Assembly: GCA_030652335.1 (NCBI GenBank)
Contig: JAUSAW010000013.1
Span: 1 to 64,000, forward strand
DNA: 64,000 bases
DNA from: Gammaproteobacteria bacterium
Lineage (GTDB): Bacteria; Pseudomonadota; Gammaproteobacteria; Francisellales; CACEW01
Direction: 5' to 3'
The translations under genes were made by a program, and so were the position numbers. Positions 1 to 7,996 of the stretch are shown here, one piece after another; within the stretch, counting starts at the first letter, position 1, and each line of letters opens with the position of its first letter. The notes under the pieces were generated by a model. The model made no database searches. It worked only from the letters and a program-made list of their open reading frames with translations, and had not been told where the DNA came from.

Positions 1-102
1 CAAGAGACTTCCTCAAAATGGCTATGGCAGTATAATAACCAGCGGCCTCATATGGCTTTGAATGGTAAAACTCCCATTCAAAAACTGCATGAAGCTGCTT
101 AA
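1..102 (+). mobile_element. C-terminal end of an IS3/IS481-type transposase
   Basis: The window opens inside an open frame whose last 33 codons read like the end of a DDE (rve-type) transposase: YNNQRPHMALNGKTPIQKL followed by a stop. The N-terminal part and catalytic residues lie left of the window, so integrity cannot be judged. The next 40 bases, ending in a G-rich run near 130, probably contain the right end of the insertion sequence. It lies at the left of an integrase-bearing island. The family split between IS3 and IS481 cannot be settled from this tail. Confidence 0.75.
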
Positions 103-149
103 CCTCTACTTGTGAACTCCATTAATAATGGGGGGATTACCCTAAAACC

Positions 150-617
150 ATGTGGCAAGGAGCCAAAAGCAGTACACAAAGAAGTCGCGACCTAAGGGCT
201 AAAAGACGGGCTTTAGGATTAATTCAACTTAGAGTATGGATAAGAAAGCAAGATGAGCCTTTAGCAAAAGAGATTATGAAATCCTTTGAGCTGGCCGCTT
301 TTGCCGAGCCCATAAATGAACGTAACGAAGTAAACGAGGAAAGCATCAAGCTTGATGTTGAAAAATGGCGGCAATGGTTAAATAGCCATGATGTACCAAT
401 GGAGAAAAAATTTAGCAGCATAAATCAAAGACTTTATGCCTATCAGTTAGCACGGGCAGCCCAGATTCCTTTACCCGATGATTTGATTTTTACTGATCGT
501 CATTTATTAAAAAATTGGATAAAGGACAAGCTCAAAAAATACAATAAGCGTCACCAGGTTGATAGCTTTATTTCTGAAATGGAAGCACCGCTTCCCGATC
601 AAACTATCATTAAGTGA
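150..617 (+). CDS. Small basic protein, possibly MazE-like at its N-terminus
   Basis: This is a 155-residue soluble protein with no signal peptide or membrane segment. Residues about 11-35 (RSRDLRAKRRALGLIQLRVW) resemble the start of ribbon-helix-helix, MazE-like antitoxins, where a KRRA..GLR segment precedes the DNA-binding strand. The remaining 120 residues are charged and not recognised. The ATG has a G-rich stretch about 13 bases upstream, longer than ideal, and the gene starts right after the IS end, so its 5' end may have been altered. No toxin partner is visible next to it. A DNA-binding role is a guess. Confidence 0.55.
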   Translation: MWQGAKSSTQRSRDLRAKRRALGLIQLRVWIRKQDEPLAKEIMKSFELAAFAEPINERNEVNEESIKLDVEKWRQWLNSHDVPMEKKFSSINQRLYAYQLARAAQIPLPDDLIFTDRHLLKNWIKDKLKKYNKRHQVDSFISEMEAPLPDQTIIK

Positions 618-670
618 GTGCTTTTTTCTTCGCGCCACATCGTTGCTGGCAACGGCGATGTATAAGCGCG

Positions 671-697
671 CACTTCAAACTTTTGAAGTGACTTTTT
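671..697 (+). terminator. Rho-independent terminator candidate
   Basis: A perfect 9-bp stem (CACTTCAAA / TTTGAAGTG) with a 2-base loop is followed by ACTTTTT. It lies downstream of the 155-aa gene and before the convergent HD-domain gene. A second, weaker hairpin around 648-662 (CATCG.../...CGATG) precedes it. The stem is A/T-rich, so efficiency is uncertain. Confidence 0.5.
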
Positions 698-732
698 AAG
701 CCGTCAATCAATGAAAATCTTACTAAAATAAG

Positions 733-1416
733 TTATGAAATATTGCCTGCTGAATAATTAGTTTCCCATTCAGTGTAAAATTCTTGCAGGTATTGCTCCA
801 TGAAATTATGCTTCCTTTCGGCAAGCAATTTACCTGTCTGGGTATTCATATTGTCTTTCAAAAGTAGCAGCTTTTCATAAAAATGATTGATAGTGGGGCT
901 TTGATTGCTTTTATATTCTTCAAAAGAATTATGAAGTTGAGGTTTAATGTCAGGCTCATACATCGACCGTCCTTTATGCCCGCCATAAGCAAAAGCTCTT
1001 GCAATACCAATTGCGCCTATAGCATCTAAACGGTCAGCATCTTGAACAATTAACCCTTCGAGGGTTAAAGGCTCAGGGTTTACATTTGCCCCTTTGAATG
1101 AGGTGTTTTCAACAATATGGCAAACATGATCGATTGTTTCAGAATCGATATCATTTTCTAATAGCCAGCCTCTTGTGATTCTAGCACCAGCTTTAAGGTC
1201 ACCATTATGAAATTTCCAATCCGCTATGTCATGCAATAAAGCAGCTAACTCAACCACTAATAAGTTTGCTTTTTCATACTGCCCGATGAATTTTGCGTTT
1301 TTCCACACTCGGTAGATATGCCACCAATCATGCGAACTGTCATTTTTTAAAGTATTTTGCACATAGAGTGTTGTTTGAGTAATTATATCTATTGATTTAT
1401 CAGGCATAAGCTTCAT
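733..1416 (-). CDS. HD-domain phosphohydrolase (YedJ/YpgQ-like)
   Basis: This 227-residue soluble protein has the metal-binding HD signature: H in SSHDWWHIYRV (about residue 30), the HD pair in AALLHDIADWKF, and a later D in VQDADRLDAIGAIGIARAF. This pattern and length match the YedJ/YpgQ group, which hydrolyses nucleotides or related phosphoesters; the substrate here is unknown. Its start overlaps the end of the upstream SAHH-like gene by 17 bp, so the two are very probably co-translated. The second half (GGHKGRSMYEP..., EKLLLLKDNMNT) also fits the family. Fold confidence is high, reaction confidence low. Confidence 0.8.
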   Translation of the reverse strand: MKLMPDKSIDIITQTTLYVQNTLKNDSSHDWWHIYRVWKNAKFIGQYEKANLLVVELAALLHDIADWKFHNGDLKAGARITRGWLLENDIDSETIDHVCHIVENTSFKGANVNPEPLTLEGLIVQDADRLDAIGAIGIARAFAYGGHKGRSMYEPDIKPQLHNSFEEYKSNQSPTINHFYEKLLLLKDNMNTQTGKLLAERKHNFMEQYLQEFYTEWETNYSAGNIS

Positions 1417-2602
1417 TTAATTGTTTCATCAATGTTATAACAGGCACAGCATCTGTGGATTTGTAGCAGCCGGTAGAATTATCACAGAAGTATTCAAGCC
1501 ATTTTTCAGCTAAAGCAAGCTGATCTGTAACCGATACTTCTACTACACTACTTGATAAGCTGCCTTGGATAAGCATTCTTACGCCCAATAATATTTCCGC
1601 TTGAATTAAGGCCATGACTGGCCCAACTAGACTTTTATCTATTGCAAAATTAATTGGCTGGCCTTCTGCTGCAAGATAAATAGATTTATTGTTGCGGCCC
1701 ACATAAAGGTCAAGGTTACTGATAATTTGCTGTTTTTTAAAATTCCTTTCTAAATAGTCCAGATCAAACTCAACCTTTTTAGAGCTACAGCTCACCAAAA
1801 TTGCGCCATGTGGCAATAAATTGAAATCTTGGCCTGTGACTGAACAGGTACCTGTTGCACCAAAAATTATATGAGCCTGTTGAAAAGCGGCGGCTTTTTC
1901 AGGAACTTTAAACCCTTCAACTAATGCCTGAACTCGTTTAGCTGGGTCAATATCATAAACTCGTACTGAGTAATTTTGCTGCCTTAGTGCATAAGCTAAG
2001 CCTTTACCGATTTTGCCAAATCCCACAACGAGCACATCTTTGTTTTGAGTTGGATGGCCTAGCTTTCTTAAAAGTCTTTCAAATGAATGCAAGCATGAGG
2101 AACCCACTAAGAAATCCTCTTTTTCTTTTAACAAACTACGTGCCATTGAAACAACAGGGCATGAGAGATTAGTAGAATTTAAATATCTTCTATGACCTGC
2201 TTCTGTATCTTCAATGACACCAAGAAGCTTGCCATCTAATACTTTTTGTAGTTTATGAGTAATATTTGAAAAATAACCCCCAACTTCAATCAATATGGCA
2301 GGTTTTTCGCTATCAATCTGGTTGCCAACAACTTGGCATAATACTTCTGAATCAAGCAATTGCTCCAGTGATAGGTCAATAATTTTGTATTTATCTTTAA
2401 GAGAATTATATGTGCTCATATCCAAAGAATATGGAATGGCAATAATTAAACTGATTGGGGATATCTTATTAATAGCCTCTAGCACTTCTGGCATATCGGG
2501 TACTATATGAGCTATGACAACGAATTGCCCTTTGAATGCAGGGATTTTCTTAGCAATATCAGTAAAATACCGCTTTCGGTTTTTTTTAAAAAAATCACGC
2601 AT
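1400..2602 (-). CDS. Adenosylhomocysteinase-like NAD-binding protein
   Basis: This 400-residue protein has a C-terminal Rossmann domain of the S-adenosylhomocysteine hydrolase type: DVLVVGFGKIGKGLAYALR (glycine-rich loop), an acid at the next strand (VRVYDIDP), then HIIFGATGTCSVTG and GAILVSCSSKKVEFDLDYL. VIEDTEAGHRRY resembles the SAHH region that leads into this domain. The N-terminal third is divergent and the substrate residues of classical SAHH cannot be aligned with confidence, so this is a homologue rather than a proven hydrolase. It is the first gene of a two-gene unit with the HD hydrolase. Its place on an island argues against a housekeeping methyl-cycle role. Confidence 0.7.
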   Translation of the reverse strand: MRDFFKKNRKRYFTDIAKKIPAFKGQFVVIAHIVPDMPEVLEAINKISPISLIIAIPYSLDMSTYNSLKDKYKIIDLSLEQLLDSEVLCQVVGNQIDSEKPAILIEVGGYFSNITHKLQKVLDGKLLGVIEDTEAGHRRYLNSTNLSCPVVSMARSLLKEKEDFLVGSSCLHSFERLLRKLGHPTQNKDVLVVGFGKIGKGLAYALRQQNYSVRVYDIDPAKRVQALVEGFKVPEKAAAFQQAHIIFGATGTCSVTGQDFNLLPHGAILVSCSSKKVEFDLDYLERNFKKQQIISNLDLYVGRNNKSIYLAAEGQPINFAIDKSLVGPVMALIQAEILLGVRMLIQGSLSSSVVEVSVTDQLALAEKWLEYFCDNSTGCYKSTDAVPVITLMKQLNEAYA

Positions 2603-2668
2603 TTTTTAAATTTCCCTCATTCAAGGAAAATTCATAATATCAGATAACATCCTACATTATCTATATTT

Positions 2669-3982
2669 TTATGACGATATTCTAATGCAACCCCTTAAAA
2701 ACGAGCCATTATCAGCAAAAGAACGCTTTTCATCTTTTATAGAAGAATGTAACAATGATTGATCATTATTTGGCATTTCCGAGGTCGGTCGAATACCGCT
2801 CCCTTGAGCAAAAGTATCGGTATGAAAGCAATTAAAATGTACTTGCTTGATAACATCATTAAAGGCCTGTCCGTTAATCCAAATGCCCGAAAAGTCTTGA
2901 TGTAAAAAATAGGTCATTATTTCTTTGAGTTCTCTAATATCTTCAATATTGCTGGTAACATTTCTTGTTTTAGGAGCAGAAGATAGTAAGGTTGGAGTTT
3001 GAAGCGAATAATATACGGACTTTCCAGACTTTAGATCAAAACTTTTTGGCTGCATAATAGTAGGTATGTATTCCTTAAGGCCATAAATTTCAGTATAGGC
3101 TTTCTGAATCCCTGATACGGGCCCTGCATCATCATTAATAGCTGGTGCAAATCCAGAAATATTGCCTAAAGCCACAAAAATCAAATGCTTTAGCGTATCA
3201 ATTACATAAGGGTTAGGCTTCATGCCTTTTCTGGTCAGGGTTTGTGCGATAATTTCCCAGGCCGAATCCATAATAACTTTATTTCGGCCAATCCCTGAAT
3301 GTTCCCAACCTTTAGTCAAGATAAGATTAAGCAGCCTTATCCACTTTTTATCCTTACTAACAAGCTTTTGATGCCACTTTCTACCTAGGAATATAATGCT
3401 GCAATGCCATTTATCTTCAAATCGGCTACTATCAGCTATTTCTCTAAAAATAGCCCAATGATCATAAAGGCATTTAGGGGCAAGTAGCTTAATGTCGTAA
3501 TATTTTCTTAATTTATTATGGGATTCAGCCTTTGAAATCCTTGGCACCATATAAAGTGACCTTGCACCAGAAGAAACCGTGTATGGCGTACTCCAGCCAA
3601 AATATTCCCAAATTCCTAGCTCTAAGCCCGCCGCTGGGTTTGAAAGGGATAATGAAAAGATTTTTTCCTCATTGTCAGCGTAAATTTCTATTGATTTATC
3701 GGTAATGATTCCCAAAGGGCATAATAAATAATTTAAATCTTTAGACAAACCCTCTGGGATGCTTTTATTTGATAAGGGCATTGAACCCTTATTTGTCGGC
3801 AAATAGAACTCTTTATTATCAAGAATTTTAGCTCCAAATGGATATTTAGCTTTATATAGCTTAAACGAAGCATCTGGGTCAATTTCGTCAATAATTTCCC
3901 TCAAGAGCGGCGAGGCAAGGCCTGCTTCTTCACGTATGTCAGACCACGTTAGTTCTTGTATTACAAGCTCATGATTACTCAT
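2669..3982 (-). CDS. Unknown 437-aa island protein
   Basis: I do not recognise this protein. It is a long, intact, soluble 437-residue frame with no signal peptide, membrane helix or nucleotide-binding loop that I can identify. It is rich in aromatic and charged residues (for example WHCSIIFLGRKWHQK, GIWEYFGWSTPYTVSSGARS). It lies 66 bp upstream of the SAHH-like gene on the same strand, so the three minus-strand genes may form one transcription unit. A 197-bp spacer with no recognised element separates it from the divergent small genes. It could be an island accessory or defence protein; there is no direct evidence. Confidence 0.65.
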   Translation of the reverse strand: MSNHELVIQELTWSDIREEAGLASPLLREIIDEIDPDASFKLYKAKYPFGAKILDNKEFYLPTNKGSMPLSNKSIPEGLSKDLNYLLCPLGIITDKSIEIYADNEEKIFSLSLSNPAAGLELGIWEYFGWSTPYTVSSGARSLYMVPRISKAESHNKLRKYYDIKLLAPKCLYDHWAIFREIADSSRFEDKWHCSIIFLGRKWHQKLVSKDKKWIRLLNLILTKGWEHSGIGRNKVIMDSAWEIIAQTLTRKGMKPNPYVIDTLKHLIFVALGNISGFAPAINDDAGPVSGIQKAYTEIYGLKEYIPTIMQPKSFDLKSGKSVYYSLQTPTLLSSAPKTRNVTSNIEDIRELKEIMTYFLHQDFSGIWINGQAFNDVIKQVHFNCFHTDTFAQGSGIRPTSEMPNNDQSLLHSSIKDEKRSFADNGSFLRGCIRISS

Positions 3983-4179
3983 TTTTTAACGCTCTTTGCT
4001 ATGGGTATTGTAAATATAGACAACGATTTAGGATTGTTCAATAAAAGCTCTAAATAAATACATATAAAAAACAGAAGCATTTATCGGGGGCTATAAATCC
4101 AAGAACTTTACCCACTGAGATTAAATACTCAGGTTGCCTATATTAACCTTAAGGTTTTCTTAAGAGCGAGGACGCAAGC

Positions 4180-4452
4180 GTGAAAAGATCAATAAAAGTG
4201 ATAGCTGAACTGGGTAATGATGAACACAAGGCTCTATTAATAGAGCTGCCACAAGATATGGTAAGCGGTTTAAAGGTCGCTATGGATGGCACAGTCGACA
4301 CTAAATGCTTGCTTGGCATGCTTCTGATGATGGAGCAAGAAAATGCTTTAGAAGCAAGTAATGAAGAGCCTTTACACGAGCAATTAGATTTATTGCTGAA
4401 TATTTATGATCAAAGCCGTGCAGTTGAGTTTAACCCAAAGACTGCTAGCTAA
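4180..4452 (+). CDS. Unknown 90-aa acidic protein
   Basis: The start is a GTG preceded by GAGCGAGG about 8 bases upstream. The product is acidic and probably helical, with a methionine/leucine-rich centre (LLGMLLMMEQENALE) and no signal peptide. It opens the plus-strand block of small island genes that continues with the Arc-like protein. I do not recognise a family. The ribosome site and the uninterrupted frame support it being real. Confidence 0.5.
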   Translation: MKRSIKVIAELGNDEHKALLIELPQDMVSGLKVAMDGTVDTKCLLGMLLMMEQENALEASNEEPLHEQLDLLLNIYDQSRAVEFNPKTAS

Positions 4453-4519
4453 AGTTCACGGAGCTGTATCACCAAGGATGGCCAAATTGATGTGCTCATA
4501 TGAGCTTGTCTAACTAGTT

Positions 4520-4591
4520 GGCACTTTGTAGAGATGCTTTTTTGCACCCTCATTGAAGCATCACTCCCGCACGAGTTCTCTACAAGTTGCC
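4520..4591 (+). ncRNA. Two-stem structured leader upstream of the Arc-like gene
   Basis: An outer inverted repeat pairs GGCACTTTGTAGAGA (4520-4534) with TCTCTACAAGTTGCC (4577-4591), 13 of 15 matching. Inside it GATGCTT (4533-4539) pairs perfectly with AAGCATC (4556-4562). The two stems share two bases at the junction. The element sits in the 167-bp gap directly before the RBS of the Arc-like gene. It could be a structured 5' leader, a small RNA or a long operator. It matches no riboswitch class I know. Confidence 0.4.
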
Positions 4592-4619
4592 GCCCCATAG
4601 GCCTACTAAGGAATTATAA

Positions 4620-4880
4620 GTGAATAAACCTACCAATAAGGTCTACAGGAAGCTTGCGTCTAAAACCGACCCCAGAGTAAGCTTACGAGTGCCAGAAGAC
4701 GTACATAATGATTTGATTAGTTATGCAGGAATAAATGCTCGGACTAAATCAGAAGAAATTATCGCCAGGCTGATTGTAACGCTTCAAAATAATGATGAGT
4801 TTATGGCTAGAGATCGCATGATGAGATTGATCTATAGCAAAAAGCTAGCTCATAAAGGCGATAGTAATAACAAGGCTTAA
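4620..4880 (+). CDS. Arc-like ribbon-helix-helix DNA-binding protein
   Basis: The GTG start has a good AAGGA site (TAAGGAATTATAA GTG). The 86-residue product has the Arc/MetJ pattern: a short beta strand (PRVSLRVPEDVHNDL), then a helix and RTKSEEIIARLI, matching the NRSLNSEI-type helix of Arc. Such proteins bind operators as dimers and often regulate their own gene. It probably controls the small island genes or excision functions; the inverted repeats just upstream are possible operators. The next frame begins 3 bp after its stop. Confidence 0.75.
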   Translation: MNKPTNKVYRKLASKTDPRVSLRVPEDVHNDLISYAGINARTKSEEIIARLIVTLQNNDEFMARDRMMRLIYSKKLAHKGDSNNKA

Positions 4881-4883
4881 GTA

Positions 4884-5123
4884 ATGGAAACTGTCGAATC
4901 TTTAACATGGAGGATACATCACATGAAAGTGCAATTAACTACCTTTGATTTATATGCCAATGGCTTTCAACAAATGCTGCCGGTTTTATTGGACTCTTAC
5001 AAAAAGGCCAAAGCTAATCATTTAATCGAAAGTGAGCTTAACCCTGTGGAAGAACAAGCTCTTGAAACTCTGCCGTTTGATATGCACGAAGTCATTATGG
5101 GTATTAGGCAATTGGCTCACTAA
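4884..5123 (+). CDS. Unknown 79-aa protein translated with the Arc-like gene
   Basis: This short soluble protein begins 3 bp after the Arc-like stop. An alternative start at 4923 has a better site (GGAGGA, 8 bases before ATG) and would give 66 residues, so the 5' end is uncertain. The sequence is mostly helical (QQMLPVLLDSYKKAKANHL; VEEQALETLPFDMHEVIMGIRQLA). I do not recognise a family. Tight coupling suggests a function shared with the regulator. Confidence 0.5.
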   Translation: METVESLTWRIHHMKVQLTTFDLYANGFQQMLPVLLDSYKKAKANHLIESELNPVEEQALETLPFDMHEVIMGIRQLAH

Positions 5124-5162
5124 AACTATGCACTCCACAATAATAAAAATAAGGAGTAAGTC

Positions 5163-5369
5163 ATGAATATTAAAAAGGTTTTGTTTGTAGTTCTTCTATT
5201 TGGCTTAATGCGGCTTAGTCACGCAGCGGACATGCCAATATTACATACTACAAATTTTGAGTTGCCGCCAAGCAATAGTAACCAAGTAAGTGTTTATCCT
5301 TGCTTGGGCTACCCTTGTTTTCCTAATGCCCATACGAATACCAATTGCTTAAACTACGCCTTACAATAA
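5163..5369 (+). CDS. Secreted Cys-containing microprotein, early stop
   Basis: This 68-residue frame has a clear Sec signal peptide (KK, then a hydrophobic core VLFVVLLFGLM, cleavage after SHA near residue 21). The mature peptide of about 47 residues contains PPSNSNQ, paired Pro-Cys motifs (YPCLGYPCFP) and NCLNYALQ. AAGGAG sits about 7 bases before the ATG. Past the TAA at 5367-5369 the same frame continues for nine codons (GGIGVHIIF) to a second stop at 5397. Those nine match the end of the second copy at 5948-6106 (ELGVHITF). The gene has probably acquired an early stop. Function is unknown. Confidence 0.6.
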   Translation: MNIKKVLFVVLLFGLMRLSHAADMPILHTTNFELPPSNSNQVSVYPCLGYPCFPNAHTNTNCLNYALQ

Positions 5370-5417
5370 GGCGGAATCGGCGTACATATCATATTTTAAT
5401 TGGGCATGGAGCTTAAA

Positions 5418-5891
5418 ATGACGTGTTATATCTATAAGAATTCTGCCGCAGTCGTTTGCAACAAAGAAAATGAAGCATTACAGCAGTATATTGAGCTAAA
5501 TGCTTTAAAGGACGTAAATGGTATTGTTGACCCTAATTCAACAAAAATAAACTGGAATAAAAGGTCAATAGCTAGGTTAATCGCCAAGGCCAAAAAAGGT
5601 GACTGCATAGTGGCATTTAATGGTACAAGCCTGGCTTGCTCTGTTTCACAAATTATCGAAATTCTAAAAGCTGCTGCAAAGGCTAATATTAATCTCCACT
5701 TTGTGAAACATTCTATTCAACTGGATAACCAAACTTCACAAATTAATACTCAAACTGTGTTAAGGCTTCTAGGCTTGATCGAAAGTGATTTTATTTCAGA
5801 GCGAACTACTCAAGCCTTAGCAAAACGCAAAGCTGCTGGCTTGGCCCTAGGAAGGCCCGTGGGAAGCAGGAATAAAAATACAAAGCACTAA
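5418..5891 (+). CDS. Serine-recombinase-like protein lacking catalytic residues
   Basis: The chosen ATG has GGAG 6 bases upstream, giving about 157 residues. The whole length follows a resolvase/invertase N-terminal domain: MTCYIYKNSA stands where YARVST occurs, GDCIVAFNGTSLACS where GD.LVVWKLDRLGRS occurs, and the end (GLIESDFISERTTQALAKRKAAGLALGRPVGS) matches the E helix and linker. The nucleophilic Ser motif is altered and the catalytic arginines of the WKLDRLGRS segment are gone. There is no C-terminal helix-turn-helix. A regulatory or structural role is likelier than strand exchange. It lies between the two copies of the microprotein gene. Confidence 0.7.
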   Translation: MTCYIYKNSAAVVCNKENEALQQYIELNALKDVNGIVDPNSTKINWNKRSIARLIAKAKKGDCIVAFNGTSLACSVSQIIEILKAAAKANINLHFVKHSIQLDNQTSQINTQTVLRLLGLIESDFISERTTQALAKRKAAGLALGRPVGSRNKNTKH

Positions 5892-5929
5892 CTTTAATCG
5901 GAAGTTCGACCTATTAACGTATAGTCAAA

Positions 5930-6106
5930 TTTAGTAGCGCAGCTAGCATGCCGACATTAAAAACCACCAATTTTCAGTTACCACCAAGCACTAGTAGCCA
6001 AGTATCAGCTTACCCTTGTGTAGGCTGTCCTAAAGTCCACAGAAATAGCAACTACTTAAACTATGCTTTACAGCATGGTGAATTGGGCGTGCATATTACT
6101 TTTTAA
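5930..6106 (+). pseudogene. Second copy of the secreted microprotein, signal peptide lost
   Basis: From ATG 5948 a 52-codon frame closely matches the 5163 gene: LPPS.S.QVS, YPC.G.P, N.LNYALQ and a longer end (GELGVHITF). In-frame codons just before the ATG (FSSAAS) match the signal-peptide cleavage region (LSHAAD) of copy one. An in-frame TAA at 5915 removes the rest of the signal peptide, so the product could not be exported the same way. It is read as a decayed duplicate whose 3' end keeps the ancestral length. Confidence 0.65.
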
Positions 6107-6183
6107 TCACACGAGCGATTGATTTTTAATAGCTCAGCCCCCATATAATAAATGCCAATGATGGCGTTTATTTAGAGGTGGTT

Positions 6184-6528
6184 ATGGACAAAATAAAAGA
6201 ACTCAAAGCTATAGTCGAACATTCAAATTATACAACCAGCGATTTATTGAGAGCTAACATATTAGATGGTGCTTCCATTTGTGTAGCACGAGCTCAAGAA
6301 GCGGTGCAGCAATTTAGGGATGAAAACCTTGATATAGAAGCAAAAATATCCAAGTTTGTTGATGGTATTGAAACCATGCTTAATACTGCTTCTGATGCTA
6401 TAGAGGAAGGTCATGTTGAAAAAGCTCGACACATGCTTACTAATAGGCTTGAAAGTTGGCTGCGTTATAATGGCTTATGCCCAATTACTCGGGAAGAAAT
6501 GGAAGGTTCTGGCCTAGAACCAAACTAA
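6184..6528 (+). CDS. Unknown 114-aa helical protein
   Basis: I chose the ATG at 6184, 5 bases after AGAGG, rather than the GTG at 6178. The product is soluble and probably all-helical (ASICVARAQEAVQQFRDENLDIEAKISKFVDGIETML), ending in a hydrophilic tail. It is the last plus-strand gene before the convergent integrase. No family recognised. The open frame and RBS make it a likely real island gene. Confidence 0.55.
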   Translation: MDKIKELKAIVEHSNYTTSDLLRANILDGASICVARAQEAVQQFRDENLDIEAKISKFVDGIETMLNTASDAIEEGHVEKARHMLTNRLESWLRYNGLCPITREEMEGSGLEPN

Positions 6529-6559
6529 AATAATAAGTCAGTTTGTTTTCAAACTGGCT

Positions 6560-7747
6560 TTAATGCTTTGCGTGCCTTTCTAAATAATGTCCCCAATCCT
6601 GCATCATCTTAGCACGTTGCCCCAGGAATTTTGCCCTATCATAAGCGGCGTCATTCTTACTCTTGGGCGCGTGAGTCAACTGCCTATCTACTATTTCATG
6701 CGGATAGCCTAAATTTTCTTTAATTACTGTCATAGCCAAAGCTCTAAAGCCGTGGCCTGTGGTTTTTTCTTTATAACCCATCCGCCTAATAGCCATTAAT
6801 ATTGCGCCGTTACTCATTGGCTTATTATTGTTAGCCCAGCCAGTCAGTATGTATTCTTTATCGCCATTAATAGCTTTCAATTTATACAGCAAGTCAACAA
6901 CCTGCGTAGATAATGGCACAATATGATCTCGGCGCATTTTCATACGTTCGGCAGGAATAATCCATAAAGCGTTTTCTAAATCAAATTCAGACCACTTCGC
7001 AAGGATTAGCTCGCTTGTTCTAACAAAGGTAAGCAATAGAAGCTCAACAGCAATTTGAGTCTGAGGAAATAGTCTTGCCTCATTACTGGCTAATTTTTTA
7101 AGAAAGCCAGGTAAATCTTTTGCATCCATAGCGGCGTAGTGGCTGTGTTTCACTGGCACTAATGCGCCCTTTAGCTCGCTTGCTGGGTTATGCCTTGCTA
7201 TACCAGAAGCAATTGCATACCTAAATACCTGCCCGCAGCTTTGCATCACACGATGAGCAATCTCATGAGCGCCCCGCACTTCAATTTTACGTAAAACCTC
7301 TAATAATTCTGGCGGGTCAATTTCTGAAATAGACCGGTGACCAACGGCGGGAAATATATCAATTTCAAGCCTTCTAATCACATAATCAGCATGGCGAGGA
7401 ACCCATATTTTAGATTGCTTGCTGTGCCACTCCCTAGCAACAGCTTCAAAATTATTAGCCGATTTGATTCGATTTAAACGCTTAGTATCTTTTTTTGCCT
7501 GGGACGGGTCTTTATCTTGAGTAAGTAACTTTCTTGCTTCAAGACATTTGTTACGAGCTATAGCTAAAGTGGTTTCAGGGTAAATACCAAGAGCCAGCAA
7601 TTTTTCTTTGCCAGCAATCCGATATTTCATCCGCCAGTACCTTGAGCCATTAGGCTGCACTAGCAAATACATTCCGTTACCGTCCGATAACTTATAGGGC
7701 TTGTCTTTTGGCTTAGAAGCCTTGCAGTTTGTATCGGTGAGAGACAT
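6560..7747 (-). CDS. int: P4-type tyrosine integrase
   Basis: I set the start at the ATG (MSLTDTNCKASKPKDKPYKL) preceded by AAAAAGGAT. The longer frame to 7840 lacks the usual family start. The N-terminal DUF4102-type arm-binding domain (YKLSDGNGMYLLVQPNGSRYW, LALGIYPETTLAIAR) is followed by a SAM-like core-binding domain and the catalytic domain. Catalytic residues are visible: R in LLLLTFVRTSELILAKW, HGFR in TGHGFRALAMTV, H in RQLTHAPKS and Y in NDAAYDRAKFL. All are present, so the enzyme should be active. It lies beside the 3' end of tRNA-Ser, the expected attachment site. Confidence 0.93.
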   Translation of the reverse strand: MSLTDTNCKASKPKDKPYKLSDGNGMYLLVQPNGSRYWRMKYRIAGKEKLLALGIYPETTLAIARNKCLEARKLLTQDKDPSQAKKDTKRLNRIKSANNFEAVAREWHSKQSKIWVPRHADYVIRRLEIDIFPAVGHRSISEIDPPELLEVLRKIEVRGAHEIAHRVMQSCGQVFRYAIASGIARHNPASELKGALVPVKHSHYAAMDAKDLPGFLKKLASNEARLFPQTQIAVELLLLTFVRTSELILAKWSEFDLENALWIIPAERMKMRRDHIVPLSTQVVDLLYKLKAINGDKEYILTGWANNNKPMSNGAILMAIRRMGYKEKTTGHGFRALAMTVIKENLGYPHEIVDRQLTHAPKSKNDAAYDRAKFLGQRAKMMQDWGHYLERHAKH

Positions 7748-7908
7748 GGGGGTATCCTTTTTACAAGGAGTTGAACATACCCCCGATAATACCCCCAATT
7801 TTCCTGGCTTAAAGAGATCAGCCCGTAACCATGCGCACAATGTTATGGGGTGTATCTATTGATTTATCTAGCATCTCACACTTAGGCGCACCACCTAAAA
7901 CTACCATA

Positions 7909-7996
<88 letters not shown>

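Noticed and set aside
120..145. G-rich block as the second attachment site of the island
   Set aside because: It shows no match to the tRNA-Ser 3' end and is better explained as the end of the adjacent IS.
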